From an uncultured Bacteroidales bacterium (GTDB lineage Bacteria; Bacteroidota; Bacteroidia; Bacteroidales; Marinilabiliaceae), in contig CALAVC010000061.1 in assembly GCA_937892095.1 (NCBI GenBank), positions 1 through 15,460 on the forward strand: a DNA stretch of 15,460 nucleotides. Direction: 5' to 3'. The notes under the pieces are model-generated. The model saw only the letters and a program-made list of their open reading frames with translations, did no database searches and was not told the DNA's origin. Each line of letters starts with the position of its first letter. Positions within the stretch are counted from its first letter, which is position 1. Position numbers and translations under genes: made by a program. Shown piece by piece: positions 13,307-15,460 of this stretch.

Positions 13307-14173
13307 TTAGTCGTCGGTGTCGTCAGCACCCCATGCGCAGACAATCAGTTCGCGGCTCGACTGCCAGAACTTTTCCTTGTCTTTGATGGTCAGTTTGCGA
13401 TTGTCTTTGTCGATGACGTACGAAGACTCTGGGTGCTTGGTCATGATTTTATACTTGCGAGCTTCGGGAAGTTCGATTTCGCTTACGTTGCGAACGTCTA
13501 TTTCGGTGAAGAGATTGTGGTCGCTGCTACCCTTGCCACTGATAAGACCGCCAGTGTAAAGACCAAGTTCTTTGAGTTTTTTGCGGTTGGCAACAAAGTA
13601 CCACGCTTTGTTCAGTGCATCGGTTGTCTCCTCGAGTTTTTCTTGCGTTTGTGCGCTGACGTTGGCAAGTGAGTCTACGTTGGTCGAGAGGCGAATGACG
13701 GCATCGTTGAGGAAGCCTATCTCGACATTCTTTTCCTCGAGGGTCTTTTGTAGTTTTGCAATTTCGGAATTTTGGGTTTCTATCTGCTGTTGGAGTACTT
13801 CGATTACTTTCTTGTACTCGCTGTTTTTGCTACCCAAAGCCTTGAGTTTCTTTTGTAGCTCGTTTACTTTTTCTTTGCTATCGATGAGACGTTGGTGGAT
13901 TGCGTCGAGGTCGCTACGAAGTTGCTCCTTGTTGTTCTCGGTGCCGTTGACATCGAGCGATACGATGCCTTCTTTTTCCTTGATGTAGCTGATGTTTTGG
14001 TTGACATCGGCCATTGTGGTTGCCAAGAGCGTCATCACGCTGTCGCGGTTGTTGATGACGTTACGCAACGAATCGTTTTCATGTTTGCGAGCTTCGAGCT
14101 CTGCCTGATTGCAACTTGTGAAGCTTACGGCTGTTGCCAACAATGCAAGCCCACCTAAAACTAATTTTTTCAT
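13307..14173 (-). CDS. Coiled-coil lipoprotein, Cbp1-like (collagen-binding adhesin family)
   Basis: 288 residues with a lipoprotein signal peptide: MKKLVLGGLALLATAVSFTS then Cys21 (lipobox FTSC). A long heptad-rich coiled coil spans about 80-190 (ELQKKLKALGSKNSEYKKV, LQQQIETQNSEIAKLQKTL and similar). It is followed by a globular end with LNKAWYFVANRKKLKELGLY (188-207), FTEIDVRNVSEIEL and ESSYVIDKDNRKLTIKD. This layout matches a Bacteroidota family that databases call Cbp1-family collagen-binding adhesin; the collagen-binding label is from family naming, not from anything visible here. No acidic surface-export signal follows the cysteine (NQAELEA), so a periplasm-facing location is also possible. 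It starts 12 bases after rsmI and is likely co-transcribed with it. A-rich leader, no Shine-Dalgarno. Confidence 0.82.
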   Translation of the reverse strand: MKKLVLGGLALLATAVSFTSCNQAELEARKHENDSLRNVINNRDSVMTLLATTMADVNQNISYIKEKEGIVSLDVNGTENNKEQLRSDLDAIHQRLIDSKEKVNELQKKLKALGSKNSEYKKVIEVLQQQIETQNSEIAKLQKTLEEKNVEIGFLNDAVIRLSTNVDSLANVSAQTQEKLEETTDALNKAWYFVANRKKLKELGLYTGGLISGKGSSDHNLFTEIDVRNVSEIELPEARKYKIMTKHPESSYVIDKDNRKLTIKDKEKFWQSSRELIVCAWGADDTDD

Positions 14174-14185
14174 TGTTTTGATGTT

Positions 14186-14704
14186 TTATGGTTCGTTATT
14201 TTCTTCTGTTTCTTCGTTTTGTCGGTCCTTGCGCTTTACGTTTTCGCCTTCAACCACTATCACAATTTCGCCTTTCGGGGCATTGGCAGTATAGTGCGTT
14301 GCAAGTTCAGACAATGTGCCACGCATTGTCTCTTCGTGTATTTTGCTAATCTCGCGACTGACCGAGGCGCGTCGCTCTGCGCCAAAGACTTCGGCAAATT
14401 GTAGCAACGTCTTTGTTAGTCGGTATGGCGACTCGTAAAATATCATCGTGCGGCTTTCGTGGCGCAATTGTTCAATGGCTGTCTGACGTCCTTTCTTTTG
14501 TGGCAAGAAGCCTTCGAAGGCAAATCGGTTGCAAGGAAGTCCACTATCCACTATGGCTGGGATACACGCTGTAGCTCCGGGTAGACATTGTACTTCGACT
14601 CCTCGCTCTATGCAGCGTGCCACGAGTAAATATCCGGGGTCGGAAATGGCTGGTGTGCCAGCGTCGGATATGAGTGCAGCATTGCCTAAAACCCGTAATT
14701 TGCT
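14186..14704 (-). pseudogene. rsmI: 16S rRNA 2'-O-ribose C1402 methyltransferase, 5'-truncated
   Basis: The last 172 codons of RsmI, which uses S-adenosylmethionine to methylate the ribose of C1402 in 16S rRNA. Recognisable segments are ALISDAGTPAISDPGYLL, LPGATACIPAIVDSGLP, FAFEGFLPQKKGR, MIFYESPYRL, SREISKIHEETMRGTL and GEIVIVVEG. The open frame goes 27 codons upstream of the GTG at 14623, back to an in-frame TAG at 14705-14707. The first ~75-80 residues expected for the family (including the N-terminal half of the SAM-binding domain) are absent, so the remaining piece cannot be functional alone. The break coincides with a change in base and word composition, so it is either a recombination/insertion boundary or a mis-join in assembly. 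Confidence 0.88.
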
Positions 14705-14969
14705 CTAAGAAAGAAGAGCTTGGTTAAGAAAAATTAACCTTAGGGAAAGCCTTTGGTGAAGGCAAGATTCCATTTAATGGAATGGGGTGGCAAATGAACT
14801 AGGAAAACCGAATTGTTACGTTTCCTTTATCTTGCCTCTCTAGTAAAATAGGGATAAGAAAAGAAAATCGACTAAAAATCGACTAGAAAAAGGGGTAGAA
14901 AGGGGATAGAGAGCCCAAAATGAACCCTGGAATTGGCCAAAAAGAATGGAAACCGAGGAGAGAAAAGCA
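14690..14969. other. Non-coding junction segment with four small hairpins and an 11-bp tandem repeat
   Basis: About 280 bases between truncated rsmI and the leucine-rich-repeat lipoprotein. Short inverted repeats follow one another: GCTCT/AGAGC (14702-14719), GGTTAA/TTAACC (14722-14739), GCCTT/AAGGC (14749-14763) and ATTCCATT-T-AATGGAAT (14767-14783). AAAATCGACTA is repeated in tandem at 14864-14874 and 14875-14885. TAAAAT at 14843-14848 could be a -10 element but the -35 is weak. A minus-strand open frame over 14840-15196 is antisense to the lipoprotein and not a gene. Confidence 0.55.
14955..14960 (+). promoter_or_regulatory. Shine-Dalgarno site of the LRR lipoprotein
   Basis: GAGGAG followed by nine bases and ATG at 14970. 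It decides the start and is notable because no gene in the left 14.7 kb has such a site. Confidence 0.75.
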
Positions 14970-15460
14970 ATGGAAAAAGCAAATAACCATTGGCTAAGAG
15001 GCGCTATCATCACCTTCCTCTTCCTTTTATCTGCCTGCGCCTCTATTGAATCTAGCCGTGAATCCGTGGATAACCCCAAGGAAACCCAAGAGTCCTCTTC
15101 TATTATTAAGGAAGACGATATGGAAGCCGGGGAGCGCGCGGGATTGCGCGTCCTTCCTAGAAAAGAAGAAGGCGAAGCTACAGATAATACAGACAATAAT
15201 GAGGATAATAGGGAAGATAATAAGAAGGAAGATGGCCTAGAGGAGACTCCTATTGAGCTTCCTTCCTATGACTTGATGAATTATCAGTTCTTCGATTTAG
15301 AAGGGGAGGTGGAACTAGAGATCCCCGAGGGGGTCAAATCCATTTGCAACGTGGAGTTCCATGGGTGCGATAGCCTTACCAAACTCCATTTCCAAGAAGG
15401 GCTAGAGGAAGTCAATAACCGCCAGTTTTACGGTTGCTATAGCCTATCTAGCGTTGAATT
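14970..15460 (+). CDS. BspA-like leucine-rich-repeat lipoprotein, partial (3' end outside window)
   Basis: 163 codons are visible and the frame is still open at the edge. From the ATG at 14970: a charged/polar start, hydrophobic core GAIITFLFLL and lipobox LSAC with the lipidated Cys23. A disordered acidic linker follows (about 27-97, rich in Glu, Asp, Asn, Ser, Lys), then the first repeats of the LRR_5/BspA type: IPEGVKSICNVEFHGCDSL, LHFQEGLEEV, RQFYGCYSLSSVE (118-163). Proteins of this class are cell-surface or secreted adhesins. GAGGAG at 14955-14960 gives a strong Shine-Dalgarno with good spacing to 14970, which selects this start over an in-frame ATG at 14946. The strong RBS, frequent CTAG and codon choice differ from all genes to the left. 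Confidence 0.85.
   Translation, partial: MEKANNHWLRGAIITFLFLLSACASIESSRESVDNPKETQESSSIIKEDDMEAGERAGLRVLPRKEEGEATDNTDNNEDNREDNKKEDGLEETPIELPSYDLMNYQFFDLEGEVELEIPEGVKSICNVEFHGCDSLTKLHFQEGLEEVNNRQFYGCYSLSSVE

Noticed and set aside
14840..15196. 118-residue minus-strand open frame
   Set aside because: Mostly antisense to the leucine-rich-repeat lipoprotein, whose lipobox, RBS and repeats are convincing; the Ser-rich product is a shadow.
1..15460. CRISPR array, tRNA, rRNA or insertion sequence
   Set aside because: No regularly spaced repeats, no cloverleaf or rRNA segments noticed on reading both strands, and no transposase-like frame.

Overview
About 95% of the window (1 to roughly 14,690) reads as a chromosomal segment of a Bacteroidota bacterium, most likely Bacteroidales. 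Supporting signs are a 599-residue ribosomal protein S1 with six S1 repeats, an adjacent DUF4783-like/nadC pair, a Cbp1-like coiled-coil lipoprotein, A-rich or CA-rich translation leaders in place of Shine-Dalgarno sites, a TAnnTTTG-type -7 box upstream of rpsA, and a lipoprotein with an acidic run just after the lipidated cysteine. Genus is not assigned.

Layout, left to right. (1) 11-1341, minus strand: a type II restriction-modification pair, with an apparently intact C5-cytosine methyltransferase followed by an overlapping reading frame that looks like the N-terminal part of the partner endonuclease and appears frameshifted near position 55. (2) 1365-1455: a strong minus-strand terminator plus a second hairpin and a C8 run, separating the RM genes from the next unit. 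(3) 1531-9041, minus strand: a tightly packed seven-gene run transcribed in the order STAS anti-sigma antagonist, 775-aa thioredoxin-fold (TlpA-like) protein, RNase Z, Omp85-type outer-membrane barrel, bile-acid/sodium-symporter-like transporter, YghZ-like aldo/keto reductase, surface lipoprotein. Several junctions overlap or have gaps under 35 bases. (4) 9156-10955, minus: rpsA, with a 15-bp-stem hairpin after it and a promoter plus 5' hairpin before it. (5) 11233-11754, plus: a Fur-family metalloregulator, ending at a near-perfect bidirectional terminator shared with (6) nadC and a DUF4783-like secreted protein (11836-13106, minus, 4-base overlap). (7) 13307-14704, minus: a Cbp1-like coiled-coil lipoprotein preceded by the 3' part of rsmI.

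Near 14,690-14,707 the rsmI frame is cut: its first ~75-80 codons are missing and an in-frame stop appears. Beyond this point the DNA changes character. CTAG becomes frequent (nine copies in 760 bp against one seen by eye in the preceding 14.7 kb), a strong AGGAG-type ribosome binding site appears, and a plus-strand BspA-like leucine-rich-repeat lipoprotein begins and runs off the end. This is either a real recombination/insertion boundary or, at least as likely, a chimeric assembly join to a different organism.

Functionally the central operon mixes envelope genes (barrel, exported thioredoxin protein, surface lipoprotein, transporter) with a tRNA-processing enzyme and a STAS regulator. No CRISPR array, tRNA, rRNA or recognisable insertion sequence was seen.
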